A stretch of DNA of 64,000 nucleotides from Sphingomonas sp. Leaf22 (GCF_001421715.1 NZ_LMKP01000001.1:200358-264357); one strand, 5' to 3'. Counted from the stretch's first letter, positions 7,485 through 16,163 are shown. Notes: generated by a model not told the origin, from the letters alone. Numbers and translations are program-made.

Positions 7485-9770
7485 ATGGAAGACATTCGCA
7501 TTTCGCGACGGGCCATCATGATGGGTGCCGGCGCGATCGCCGCGTGGAGCGCCTCTCCGGCGCGCGCCTTGCTGGCACAGACGGGCGATCGGCTGCCGAC
7601 ATCGGTCGAAACGCTCATCGGGCAGATGACCGTCGAGGAGAAAGCCGGACAACTGACGCTGATGGCGGCGGCATGGGCGGGCGGTGCGGCGAATGCGCTC
7701 AATCCGATCGGCACGACGGCGACGTTCGACGAACAACTGGCGCAGGTCCGTGCCGGGCGGCTGACCGGCGTGTTCAACGGCAACGGTGCCGACATGGCGC
7801 GCCGGATGCAGACCGTCGCGATGAAGGAACAGCGGCTGAAGGTGCCGTTGCTGTTCGCCGCCGACATCATCCATGGGTTCCGCACCGTCTTTCCGATGCC
7901 GCTGGCCGAGGCGGGGACGTTCGACGCCGATCTGGCCGAACGGACCGCGCGCGCGGCGGCGGTCGAGGCGTCGGCGGCCGGTATCGACTGGACCTTCGCG
8001 CCGATGGTCGACATCGCCCGCGACCAGCGTTGGGGTCGGGGGATCGAGGGGGCAGGGGAGGACCTGTTGCTCGGCAAGACCATGGCCGATGCGCGGGTGC
8101 GCGGCTTTCAGGGCCGGCGCGGCCTGATGGCCGACGATGCGGTCGCGGCCTGCGCCAAGCATTTCGCCGCCTATGGCGCGGGCGAGGCGGGGCTCGACTA
8201 CAATAGTGTCGACGTGTCCGAACGGACGCTGCGCGAGACCTATTTTCCCCCGTTCCAGACGGCGTTCGCGGCCGGGGCACCGACGACGATGGCGTCGTTC
8301 AACGAATTGTCGGGGGTACCGGCGACCGCCAATCCGTGGCTGCTCGACACGATCCTGCGCAAGGAATGGGGGTTCGGCGGGCTGGTCGTGTCCGACTATA
8401 CCGGCGACGAGGAACTGATCGCGCACGGCTTCGCCGCCGATGCGCGCGACGCGACGAAGCTCGCCTTCCTCGCCGGTGTCGACATGTCGATGCAGTCGGG
8501 TTTCTATCTCAAGCACCTCTCCGATCTGGTCGCGAAGGGGGAGGTCCCGATGCAGCGGCTCGATCAGGCGGTCCGCCGCGTACTCGCGCTGAAGGTACAG
8601 CTCGGTCTGTTCGACAATCCGTTCCGCCGTATCGATCCGCGCCGCGAAAAGCAGCGCGTGCGCACGGCCGCCCATCTGAAGCTGGCGCGTGAGGCGGGCG
8701 CGCGGGCGATCGTCATGCTCAAGAATGACGGCGATCTGCTGCCGCTGCCCAAAACGGGCAAGCGCATCGCGCTGATCGGACCGTTCGTGCAGGGGCAGCG
8801 CGAGCTGATCGGAACGTGGAACGTCTATGGTTCGGATGCGGAAGCGGTCGACCTGCTGACCGGCGTCCGCGCCGCTGTCACCGATCCCAAACTGGTCACT
8901 GCCGTCGACGGATCGGGCATCACCGATGCGATCCCCGGCGGAATCGAGGCGGCGGTGATCGCGGCGTCACAGGCCGATATCGTCCTGCTCGCGATCGGTG
9001 AATCGCAACGCATGTCGGGCGAGGCGCAGTCGCGCGTCGATATCGGCATTCCCAAGGCGCAACTCGATCTGGCGGAGGCGGTGCTGGCGACCGGCAAGCC
9101 GACCGTCCTCCTGCTGCGCAACGGCCGGGCGATGGTGCTCGACAAGCCGGTCCTCGACGCGCGCGCCATTCTGGTGACGTGGTTTCTCGGATCGGAAAGC
9201 GGCCCGGCGACCGCCGACATCCTGTTCGGCGATGTCGGTCCGTCGGCGCGCCTGCCGGTCAGCTTCCCCTATGCGACCGGGCAGCAGCCCTATTATTATG
9301 CGCACAAGACGACCGGTCGCCCCAATCCGCCGGGGCCGCTCGCCGACTACAAGGCGCGGTACCGGGAGGGGCCGAATGCGGCGCGCTTCCCGTTCGGGCA
9401 CGGGCTGACCTATGGCCGGATCGCCTATAGCGATCTCGACCTCGGCGATGGGCGGCTGAACAGCGACGGCGCGCTCAAGGTTCGGGCGCGGGTGACGAAT
9501 AGCGGGACCCGGGCGGCGACCGAAGTGGTGCAGCTTTACATCCACGACGTCGCCGCCAGTATCACCCGGCCGGTGCGCGAACTGAAGGCGTTTCAGCGCG
9601 TGGAATTGGCACCGGGTGAATCTAAGGTCGTCGAATTCACCCTGCGGGCGAATGATCTGCGCTTCATCGGAGTGCAGAACCGGCCGGTGGTCGAACCGGG
9701 CAGCTTCCGCCTCTGGGTAGCGCCGTCCGCCGAGGCGGAAGGCGTGAATGGAAGTTTCGTGCTGGCGTAA
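7485..9770 (+). CDS. bglX: Glycoside hydrolase family 3 beta-glucosidase, exported
   Basis: About 761 residues, BglX-like. A signal region with paired arginines (ISRRAIMMGAGAIAAW) ends near ARALLAQ, so it is probably periplasmic. The GH3 barrel carries the nucleophile motif VVSDYTGDEE (aspartate near residue 304); the alpha/beta sandwich and a C-terminal fibronectin-III-like domain (ATEVVQLYIHDVAASITRPV) follow. The ATG at 7485 is chosen because AGAGGGG precedes it; an in-frame start 27 bases earlier lacks that. Divergent from the lacI-receptor-GH144 unit and sharing its operator. The expected job is to split short beta-glucosides released by GH144 into glucose. Confidence 0.95.
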   Translation: MEDIRISRRAIMMGAGAIAAWSASPARALLAQTGDRLPTSVETLIGQMTVEEKAGQLTLMAAAWAGGAANALNPIGTTATFDEQLAQVRAGRLTGVFNGNGADMARRMQTVAMKEQRLKVPLLFAADIIHGFRTVFPMPLAEAGTFDADLAERTARAAAVEASAAGIDWTFAPMVDIARDQRWGRGIEGAGEDLLLGKTMADARVRGFQGRRGLMADDAVAACAKHFAAYGAGEAGLDYNSVDVSERTLRETYFPPFQTAFAAGAPTTMASFNELSGVPATANPWLLDTILRKEWGFGGLVVSDYTGDEELIAHGFAADARDATKLAFLAGVDMSMQSGFYLKHLSDLVAKGEVPMQRLDQAVRRVLALKVQLGLFDNPFRRIDPRREKQRVRTAAHLKLAREAGARAIVMLKNDGDLLPLPKTGKRIALIGPFVQGQRELIGTWNVYGSDAEAVDLLTGVRAAVTDPKLVTAVDGSGITDAIPGGIEAAVIAASQADIVLLAIGESQRMSGEAQSRVDIGIPKAQLDLAEAVLATGKPTVLLLRNGRAMVLDKPVLDARAILVTWFLGSESGPATADILFGDVGPSARLPVSFPYATGQQPYYYAHKTTGRPNPPGPLADYKARYREGPNAARFPFGHGLTYGRIAYSDLDLGDGRLNSDGALKVRARVTNSGTRAATEVVQLYIHDVAASITRPVRELKAFQRVELAPGESKVVEFTLRANDLRFIGVQNRPVVEPGSFRLWVAPSAEAEGVNGSFVLA

Positions 9771-9774
9771 CCCT

Positions 9775-9925
9775 GCTCCCTCTCCCCATCCGGGTCTCAC
9801 GAAAGTATTACTTTCGTGGGTCCCTGCCAGGGGAGAGGGCCGGGGAGAGGGGCGCAATCAGCGACAGGGCTCATGACTGCCCCTCTCCCAACCCTCTCCC
9901 CGCAAGCGGGGAGAGGGCTTTTATA
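9775..9925. repeat. Palindrome-rich intergenic repeat with hairpins
   Basis: The gap after the GH3 gene contains runs of CCCTCTCC and GGAGAGGG in inverted order. One perfect hairpin (CACGAAAGTA, one-base loop, TACTTTCGTG, 9798-9818) is embedded in it. A second hairpin is built from CCTCTCCCCG / CGGGGAGAGG near 9892-9917 and runs into TTTTAT. The last likely terminates GH3 transcription. Related CTCTCCCC hairpins recur at 33405-33428. Confidence 0.6.
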
Positions 9926-9983
9926 GCGCACCCACATCGCCCACCGACGCGTTAACCCCTTCCCGAAGAAGGAGAAGCACGCG

Positions 9984-10220
9984 ATGGCCGACGACAAACA
10001 ACCCAATCAGGCGGTGGGCAGCAGCAGCGACACCGCCAAGCCCGATGGCGTCAACACCGCACCCGGCGGCGGCGAGTCAGGCGGTGGCGCCTATCCCAAT
10101 CCGCACGGCGCCAGCGAGGAAGGCCGGTTCGACGGTGGACAGAGCCTGAAGGACTATCACGGCAGCGAAGGCGGCAAGGAAAATGAAGCTGCCGGCACTG
10201 AAGGATCGGGGTCGGCATAG
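9984..10220 (+). CDS. Small hydrophilic protein of unknown function
   Basis: 78 residues, rich in Gly, Ser, Asp, Glu and Asn, with no cysteine, no hydrophobic segment and no known domain (begins MADDKQPNQAVGSSSDTAKP). Such composition suggests a disordered or stress-type cytoplasmic protein; that is inference. GAAGGAG lies 10 bases before the ATG, which supports translation. Its last 64 bases overlap the 3' end of the convergent IclR gene. The preceding repeat leaves room for its own promoter. Confidence 0.65.
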   Translation: MADDKQPNQAVGSSSDTAKPDGVNTAPGGGESGGGAYPNPHGASEEGRFDGGQSLKDYHGSEGGKENEAAGTEGSGSA

Positions 10221-10975
10221 CCCAGGTCGCGGCTGATCGCCCGCGCGGTCGCTGCGACCTGCGGGCCGATCGCCGCGACCTTGTCCGGGGTCAGATATTG
10301 CGCGGCGGTGGCGATGCCGATCGCCGCGACGATTTCCCCGGACACGTCGCGGATCGGCGCGGCGATCGATCGGATGCCGTCATTGCCGACGCTGTCGTGG
10401 ATCACATGGCCGCGCGCGATATCGGCACGCATGTCGGCGACCCACTGGTCGATCTTCGCTCCATCGTCGGCACCGGTCGCGCGGTACAGCCGGGCAAGGC
10501 CGTCGTCGCGCTCGTCGAACAGCAATGCCTTGCCCAGCCCGGTTTTTGCCACCGGCCGCCGGTCGCCGGGGCGGGTCGATACTTCCAGCCGCTGTCGTCC
10601 CGCCGCCCGGTCGAGGTGAAGCGAATGATCGCCATCGCGCCGCCCCAGAAAGACGCATAGCCCGGTGTCGGCCGACAGCGCCTCCATGCGCGACCGCGCC
10701 ACGCGGACCAGGTCGATGCGCCGATGCGCGGTGAACCCCAGTTGCAGCAACGTCGGCCCCAGCGTCAGCAAGCCGCGCTCGGCCTGCGCGACATAGCCGC
10801 GCTCGACCAGCGCCGCCGCCAGCCGGTGCGTCGTCGTCCGGCTCAGACCCAGCGTACGCGCCAGTTCGGCGACGCGCAGCGGCTCGTCGCGCAATGCCTC
10901 GACCAGATCGAGGCCGCGCATCAGCGTCTGCGTGCCGCGCGATGCGCCGGACGGTTCCTCGGTGCTGTCGTTCAT
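10157..10975 (-). CDS. IclR-family transcriptional regulator
   Basis: 272 residues: winged helix-turn-helix (LMRGLDLVEALRDEPLRVAE, then LARTLGLSRTTTHRLAAALV) followed by the IclR effector domain with GLGKALLF and SIAAPIRD. It lies 28 bp downstream of the ROK kinase gene on the same strand, so the two are probably co-transcribed. Targets are likely sugar or aromatic catabolism genes; nothing in the window fixes this. The C-terminal 21 codons overlap the convergent small gene. The tail PSVPAASFSLPPSLP lies in this overlap and may be a recent extension. Confidence 0.93.
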   Translation of the reverse strand: MNDSTEEPSGASRGTQTLMRGLDLVEALRDEPLRVAELARTLGLSRTTTHRLAAALVERGYVAQAERGLLTLGPTLLQLGFTAHRRIDLVRVARSRMEALSADTGLCVFLGRRDGDHSLHLDRAAGRQRLEVSTRPGDRRPVAKTGLGKALLFDERDDGLARLYRATGADDGAKIDQWVADMRADIARGHVIHDSVGNDGIRSIAAPIRDVSGEIVAAIGIATAAQYLTPDKVAAIGPQVAATARAISRDLGYADPDPSVPAASFSLPPSLP

Positions 10976-11003
10976 CGCGCGAACTGTGGATCAGCGCGCG
11001 ACG

Positions 11004-11879
11004 TTACGCCAGCGCGTCTTGCGCCATCACCAGCGTACCCAGCGGACCGGCCTCTTCGCCCAGCGCCGCCGGGACGATCCGCACGTCGATCGATCCGGCA
11101 TCGACGAAGCCCAGATAGCCGCCCAGCGCGGCGACGACCCGCTCGCGCACCATCGGCAGCACCTGCTGCTGGCCCAGCCCGACCCCGCCGCCGACGATGA
11201 TCCGGGCAGGGGAGAGGGTCAGGAACAGCGTCGCGAACGCTTCGCCCAACGCATCGGCGACGTCGCGCCATGCCGGATCGTCGGCCGGCAGCAGATGCGC
11301 CGGTCCGCCGGTTCGCGCCGCGATCGCCGGCCCGCTGACCAGCCCTTCCAGGCAGTCGCCATGGAACGGGCAGGCACCGGCAAAGGAATCGTCTGCGCGA
11401 CGGCGAACGCGGATATGTCCCGCTTCGGGATGCATCATGCCGGTGACCGGTCGGCCGCCGGCGATGATCCCCATGCCGACGCCCGTACCGACCGTGACGT
11501 ACAGGAAGTCGGACAGGCCGACCCCGGCTCCGAACGCGCCTTCCCCCAGCGCCGCGCCGGTGACGTCGGTATGGAATGCGATCTTGTCGAACCCCTGCGC
11601 CAGCGGGGCGACGATGTCGGCACCCGCCCAATGGGGTTTCGGGGTCGGCAGCATGATGCCATCGGCGACCGATATCGGCCCGAAACTGGCGATGCCGATC
11701 GCGGCGGGGCGATGTTCCTGCCGCCACTGCGCCAGTTTCGCCGCGATCGCGCCCAGCGTTTCGTCGGGGGTGGTCGTCGGTACCCGGAACCGGTCGATGA
11801 TCTCGCGACCGCGCCCGACCACCGCGATCGATTTGGTGCCGCCCAGTTCCACACCGGCCACGATCGTGTCGGAATGCAT
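11004..11879 (-). CDS. ROK-family sugar kinase (fructokinase-like)
   Basis: About 291 residues. The ATP-binding motif GVELGGTKS opens the protein, a sugar-binding GIASFGPI region follows, and the ROK signature with zinc ligands is seen as HIRVRRRADDSFAGACPFHGD plus C at CLEGL. This arrangement matches the fructokinase/mannokinase branch, so it probably phosphorylates fructose, mannose or glucose with ATP. The ATG at 11879 is preferred: GGGGGAG precedes it, whereas a start at 11918 adds an unrelated N-terminus. Upstream is a divergent LacI regulator; downstream an IclR regulator. Confidence 0.92.
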   Translation of the reverse strand: MHSDTIVAGVELGGTKSIAVVGRGREIIDRFRVPTTTPDETLGAIAAKLAQWRQEHRPAAIGIASFGPISVADGIMLPTPKPHWAGADIVAPLAQGFDKIAFHTDVTGAALGEGAFGAGVGLSDFLYVTVGTGVGMGIIAGGRPVTGMMHPEAGHIRVRRRADDSFAGACPFHGDCLEGLVSGPAIAARTGGPAHLLPADDPAWRDVADALGEAFATLFLTLSPARIIVGGGVGLGQQQVLPMVRERVVAALGGYLGFVDAGSIDVRIVPAALGEEAGPLGTLVMAQDALA

Positions 11880-11971
11880 TCGATCTTCTCCCCCAAGTCG
11901 GCCGGCGTTGTGCCGCACTCATGCCCGATATCGCAAGTAAACTGGCCGTACCCAATCCGCTATCGTCTTTC

Positions 11972-12040
11972 GCAATCGTTTGCAACATTGGAATACGGGC
12001 AGATATTTTGCTGGCGGATCGCGAGTTTTTGTTCGTACAA
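11972..12040. promoter_or_regulatory. Two LacI-like operator candidates between kinase and lacI
   Basis: GCAATCGTTTGC (11972-11983) and TTGTTCGTACAA (12029-12040) are near-palindromes of the form N4-TCGT-N4' with a central CG. They lie in the 169-bp gap between the divergent ROK kinase and second LacI gene. Pieces of both (GCAATCGTTTG and TTTGTTCGTA) recur fused together upstream of the alpha-galactosidase gene at 47135-47151. They may be operators for this LacI protein. Confidence 0.4.
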
Positions 12041-12048
12041 GCAGCGGC

Positions 12049-13074
12049 ATGGAGCAAGATTCACACAAGGCGCGGGTGCGAACCATTGCCGATCTGGCGC
12101 GACTGGCCGGGGTGTCGCCGGGCACCGTGTCGCGCGCGCTGGCCGGCAAGTCGCTGGTGAATGCGGAAACACGGGACCGGATACAGGCGCTCGCCACCGA
12201 ACACAGCTTTCGCCCCAACCAAATGGCCAGCCGGTTGCGGACCCAGCGTACCGGGGTGATCGGCGTGGTCGTGCCGCTCGGTCATGAACGGCGACAGCAT
12301 TTGTCGGATCCGTTCTTTATGACGATGCTGGGCTTTCTGGCCGACCGGCTGACCGAGGACGGCTATGACCTGATGCTGTCGCGGATCATTCCCGACGCGA
12401 CCGACTGGCTGGAACGGATCGTCGATTCAGGGATGATGGACGGCGTCCTGCTGATCGGCCAGTCGGATCAGGTCGATACGATCGAACGCGTCGCCCGCCG
12501 CTATCGCCCGCTCGTCGCGTGGGGCAGCAGCGGTCTGCCGGGGCAGGTGCATTGTGCGGTCGGGACCGACAACATCGCCGGCGGCCGATTGGCCGGCGAG
12601 CGCCTGATCGCGCGCGGCGCGCGGCGCATCGCCTTTCTCGGCGAACTGCGCGCCCCGGAAATCCGCCAGCGTTACGAAGGGGTTGCATCCGCCACGGCGG
12701 CGGCGGGGATCGACCATCCGCCGATCCAGCTCGACACCCATCTCGCCTCCGACATCATGGTGCAGGAAGTGACCGCGCATCTCGACCGCGTCGGTGGCGA
12801 GATCGACGGTATCGCGGCAGCTTCGGACGTGATCGCGCTGACGACGCTGCGGGTGCTGGCCGATCGCGGCATCCGCGTGCCCGACGACATGCCGGTCGTC
12901 GGCTATGACGACCTGCCACTGGCGCTCAGCGCGATGCCGCGCATCACGACGGTGCGACAGGACATCGCCCGCGGTGCCGATGCGATGGTGTCGGCGCTGT
13001 TCCGCCGCATCGCCGGTGAGGATGCACCGTCGGTCATGATGCAGCCGGTTCTGGTCGAACGCGACTCCGCATAA
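12049..13074 (+). CDS. LacI-family transcriptional regulator
   Basis: 341 residues from the ATG at 12049. Helix-turn-helix TIADLARLAGVSPGTVSRAL is followed by a sugar-binding effector domain (GVIGVVVPLGHERRQHLSDP, MPVVGYDDLPLALSAMPRIT). The chosen start puts the HTH about 12 residues in, the family norm; a longer reading from 11980 would add 23 atypical residues. No strong ribosome site is visible. It diverges from the ROK kinase and is followed by two tRNA genes on the same strand. It probably represses the kinase and perhaps the distant alpha-galactosidase unit. Confidence 0.93.
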   Translation: MEQDSHKARVRTIADLARLAGVSPGTVSRALAGKSLVNAETRDRIQALATEHSFRPNQMASRLRTQRTGVIGVVVPLGHERRQHLSDPFFMTMLGFLADRLTEDGYDLMLSRIIPDATDWLERIVDSGMMDGVLLIGQSDQVDTIERVARRYRPLVAWGSSGLPGQVHCAVGTDNIAGGRLAGERLIARGARRIAFLGELRAPEIRQRYEGVASATAAAGIDHPPIQLDTHLASDIMVQEVTAHLDRVGGEIDGIAAASDVIALTTLRVLADRGIRVPDDMPVVGYDDLPLALSAMPRITTVRQDIARGADAMVSALFRRIAGEDAPSVMMQPVLVERDSA

Positions 13075-13139
13075 AGGGCAGGGGCATCAACGCCCTTGCG
13101 CAGGCGTGGGCGGCGACGCTATCGCTGCGCCCGCAGGTG

Positions 13140-13215
13140 GGGCCTGTAGCTCAATGGTTAGAGCTGGCCGCTCATAACGGCTAGGTTGCGGGTTCGAGTC
13201 CTGCCGGGCCCACCA
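13140..13215 (+). tRNA. tRNA with CAU anticodon, probably tRNA-Ile2
   Basis: Full 76-nt cloverleaf with encoded CCA: acceptor GGGCCTG / CGGGCCC, anticodon loop CTCATAA (anticodon CAT), T arm GCGGG-TTCGAGT-CCTGC. A CAT anticodon can be elongator Met or, after lysidine modification by TilS, Ile reading AUA. C4-G69 and C5-G68 pairs are the reported TilS identity elements in E. coli and are present here, favouring Ile2. The initiator tRNA is excluded, because position 1 pairs normally and the GGG/CCC anticodon-stem run is absent. Confidence 0.9.
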
Positions 13216-13264
13216 AATGCCTGCTTGCGTCGCGGCCGATACCGGCCTAGGCGCAACCCTCCGT

Positions 13265-13341
<77 letters not shown>

Positions 13342-13444
13342 CCTTATAAAATTTGCGGATTTCGCGTCGCCAACTCGTTGATCGGGAACCGTTATATCCA
13401 TCGGCGGCGATGGCGTGAGATTGCCGAACCGCAAACTGCGCGGT

Positions 13445-14617
13445 TCAACCGGGGCGGACGACCTCGCCGACGCGTACCGTCGACAGGCCGAGCCATATCG
13501 CCATCCGCTCCAGTTCGACTTGCAAGCGGCGCAAGCTATCGTCGGGCGCACCGGGTTCGAGCGTGATGCGGTGCGCCAGCAACACATCTGCTTGCCGGTC
13601 CGCCTTCAGGTCGACCCGCGCGACCAGCGCCTCGTCCAGCAGGAAGGGCAGCACGTAATAGCCGTGCGTTCGCCGGTCCTGCGGCACGTAGATTTCGATC
13701 CGGTAGCGGAAACCGAACAGGCGTTCGGTGCGGCTACGCTCCCAGATCAGCGGATCGAATGGTGCCAGCAACGCCGCCCCGCGCACCCGCCGCGGTGGCG
13801 AAGCGTCGCGATGGCACCACGCCTTCTGGCTCCAGCCCTCGACACGGACGGGGACCAGCACGCCGTCCTCCGCCAGATCGGCGATGGCATGATCCGCCTC
13901 GCCGGGTTTCAGCCGGTAATAGTCGCGCAGGTCCACCGCGGTCGCGATGCCGAGCGCCCGCGCGCTACGCTCGATCAGCGCGCGCTGCGCCTCGGCGACG
14001 GTCGGCGTCGGCATGGCGAGAACGGCGGGCGGCAGGACCTTTTCGGGCAGGTCGTAGACCCGCGCGAAGCTGCCCCGCCGTGTCGTGGTCGTGATCCGGC
14101 CCGACCAGAACAGCCATTCGAGGACATGTTTCGTGTCGCTCCATTCCCACCAGCCGCTGCGGCTCGAACCGTTCTCGAACTCGGCGGCGGTCAGCGGCCC
14201 CTCTGCGGCGATGCGGGCCAGCACCGCGTCCGCTTCGCCCCGGCGTTCGGTCGCGAAGCGGCGCAGCGCCCGATAGCCGATCTCGCCCCGCTCGGCGCGC
14301 GCCATCCGCCACCGCAGGAGTGGATGCAGGTCGAGCGGCAACAACGACGCCTCATGCGCCCAATATTCGAAGAACCGGCGCTGCCGCTTCGGACCCCAGG
14401 CGGCCTGTTCGAGCAGCGATCGGTCATAGCCACCGAGCCGTGAGAAAGCCGGCAAATACTGCGCACGGGCGAGGACGTTGACGCTGTCGATCTGGAACAG
14501 GCCGATGCGATCGGCAACCTTGCGAAGGTGCGCCGCCGTCGTCGGTACGGGCTGTGGCCGACCGAACCCTTGGGCCGTGAGGGCCATGCGTCGCGCATCG
14601 GCCAGCGAGATGGTCAT
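13445..14617 (-). CDS. YcaQ/AlkX-like DNA glycosylase (winged-helix family)
   Basis: About 390 residues of the HTH_42 (DUF1006) family, which includes the crosslink-repair glycosylases AlkZ and YcaQ/AlkX. The catalytic-type motif QIDSVNVLARAQY (Q-hydrophobic-D form of AlkX) is present, as are FEYWAHEASLLPLDLHPLLR and the C-terminal LLAPFDPLIWERSRTERLF. The product would excise bulky or crosslinked bases from DNA. ATG at 14617 gives the usual N-terminus (MTISLADARRMAL); an in-frame start 54 bases earlier is possible and neither has a strong ribosome site. It follows the metallophosphoesterase gene by 57 bp on the same strand. Confidence 0.88.
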   Translation of the reverse strand: MTISLADARRMALTAQGFGRPQPVPTTAAHLRKVADRIGLFQIDSVNVLARAQYLPAFSRLGGYDRSLLEQAAWGPKRQRRFFEYWAHEASLLPLDLHPLLRWRMARAERGEIGYRALRRFATERRGEADAVLARIAAEGPLTAAEFENGSSRSGWWEWSDTKHVLEWLFWSGRITTTTRRGSFARVYDLPEKVLPPAVLAMPTPTVAEAQRALIERSARALGIATAVDLRDYYRLKPGEADHAIADLAEDGVLVPVRVEGWSQKAWCHRDASPPRRVRGAALLAPFDPLIWERSRTERLFGFRYRIEIYVPQDRRTHGYYVLPFLLDEALVARVDLKADRQADVLLAHRITLEPGAPDDSLRRLQVELERMAIWLGLSTVRVGEVVRPG

Positions 14618-14674
14618 GCGGGGACGATGGTCGTGGTTGGGCGCTATCGTCAATCCGGTGACCGCATCCATCCG

Positions 14675-15799
14675 TTACGGCTTTGCGCGCAAGGTGAAGC
14701 GGGTCATCTCCGATGGCACGCCGAGGCGAAGCGCGAACCCCGGCCACAGCCCCGTGCCGTTGCTGACGTACAGGGTCATGTCGCCGACCCGATAGCGGCC
14801 CGCGACGAAACCCCCGTTGGCGCGGGCGACGAGCCGATCCAGACCCATCATCATGCCGCCATGCGTGTGGCCGGACAGTTGCAGCGACACACCCCTCGCG
14901 GCGGCGTCTAGCGCTTGCCGCGGTTGATGATCGAGCAGGACGATCGGCGCATCGGTCGGTGCGCCGCGCAGCGCCAGCCCGAGGTCCGGGCCGGCCTCAC
15001 CCACGCTCGGGGCGGACAGATCGGTCACGCCGGCGACGACCAGTTCAGCACTGCCGCGCCGGATGACCATATGGGCATTGGGCAGCATCCGGAAGCCGAG
15101 CGCGGTCAGGTGTCGCATCCATGCCGCATAGTCGAAGAAATATTCGTGGTTGCCCGGGATCGCCCAGATGCCGTCCGGAGCCCGAAGCGCGCGAAGCGGC
15201 TCCACGTCCTTACGGCGCATATCGACCGAGCCATCGATGAAGTCGCCCGTAACGACGATCACGTCGCTGCCCGCCGCGTTGGCGCGGGCCACGACGGCGC
15301 TGGCCCAGGCTCCGGGAAACAGTTTGCTGATGTGAAGGTCGGTCAATTGAAGGATGCGATACCCTTCGAATTGCGGCGGCAGGCCCGCGATCTCGACCGC
15401 GACGTCGCGGATCGGCGGGACCCGGACCGCATTGGCGACCGCGATCGCGCTGGCCACCGACGCCAGACCGATCGCGCCATATCGCGCGGCATCCGGCAAG
15501 CCCACGCTTTGCCACCGGACGGCCGCCGTCGTCAGCAGCCCGAGATCGAGCACGATCTGAACCAGCCACAGCAGCACCAGCGCCCCGAACGCCCAGTTGA
15601 AGAGGATGACGACCGGGCGCGGGAATTCGGGGGCGAAGACCGAACCCGAGGACAGCCTGCTCCACAGGTGATATTGCGATATGACGAGCAGGAGCAGCGC
15701 CACGACGACCTTGCTCCACAGCGGCAGCGCCAATGGCCACAGGGTGCGGGACGCGACGTAGATCGCGGGTATCAGGAAGACGAGGAAGATGATCGACAT
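14675..15799 (-). CDS. Membrane-anchored metallophosphoesterase (YaeI-like)
   Basis: 374 residues. Three or four hydrophobic segments occupy roughly residues 1-125, then a calcineurin-type phosphoesterase domain carries all metal motifs: LTDLHISK, VTGDFIDG, IPGNHEYFFD and SGHTHGG. Family members such as YaeI act on lipid or nucleotide phosphoesters on the outer face of the inner membrane. The substrate here is unknown. It is upstream of the YcaQ-like gene in the same direction. AAGG directly abuts the ATG, so the ribosome site is poorly placed. Confidence 0.92.
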   Translation of the reverse strand: MSIIFLVFLIPAIYVASRTLWPLALPLWSKVVVALLLLVISQYHLWSRLSSGSVFAPEFPRPVVILFNWAFGALVLLWLVQIVLDLGLLTTAAVRWQSVGLPDAARYGAIGLASVASAIAVANAVRVPPIRDVAVEIAGLPPQFEGYRILQLTDLHISKLFPGAWASAVVARANAAGSDVIVVTGDFIDGSVDMRRKDVEPLRALRAPDGIWAIPGNHEYFFDYAAWMRHLTALGFRMLPNAHMVIRRGSAELVVAGVTDLSAPSVGEAGPDLGLALRGAPTDAPIVLLDHQPRQALDAAARGVSLQLSGHTHGGMMMGLDRLVARANGGFVAGRYRVGDMTLYVSNGTGLWPGFALRLGVPSEMTRFTLRAKP

Positions 15800-15908
15800 C
15801 CTTCAAGGCGCGTCGGCAGGCAATCTGCCCGGGATCGTACCGCTGTAGCGCCGCTCGCCGCGCGATGCGACTGGCGATCGCGAACGGCCACCTGCCGGAC
15901 GCAGGGCA

Positions 15909-16163
15909 TCAATGTTCGGTAAGCTCGGCGATCTCGAAATCGAAGCCCTTCCAGCCGTGCCGCCGCGCGGCCTGTTCGGTCAGCGCCTCCTTGCTCGCCG
16001 CGTCCCGGACGGAGGTGGCGTGTCCCCAGAAGACCTCAGTCTTGCCGTCGTGCAGGTGCGCGACGATGCGCCAGTAATGGGTGAACGGCGCGGCGGTCGG
16101 ACCGATCGTCTTCACATAGCCGTCGGCCATCGTCGCGGTCAGGTAGCGCTTCTTTTTCGCCAT
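15909..16163 (-). CDS. Conserved-looking small protein of unknown function
   Basis: 84 residues (MAKKKRYLTATMADGYVKTI...), balanced composition with Trp and aromatic residues (HYWRIVAHLHDGKTEVFWGH), no signal or membrane segment. The pattern reads like a short folded domain rather than noise. Its 5' end overlaps the 3' reading frame of the DUF3253 gene by 128 bases. Either the upstream gene really ends earlier or the pair is truly overlapping. Function not recognised. Confidence 0.6.
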   Translation of the reverse strand: MAKKKRYLTATMADGYVKTIGPTAAPFTHYWRIVAHLHDGKTEVFWGHATSVRDAASKEALTEQAARRHGWKGFDFEIAELTEH

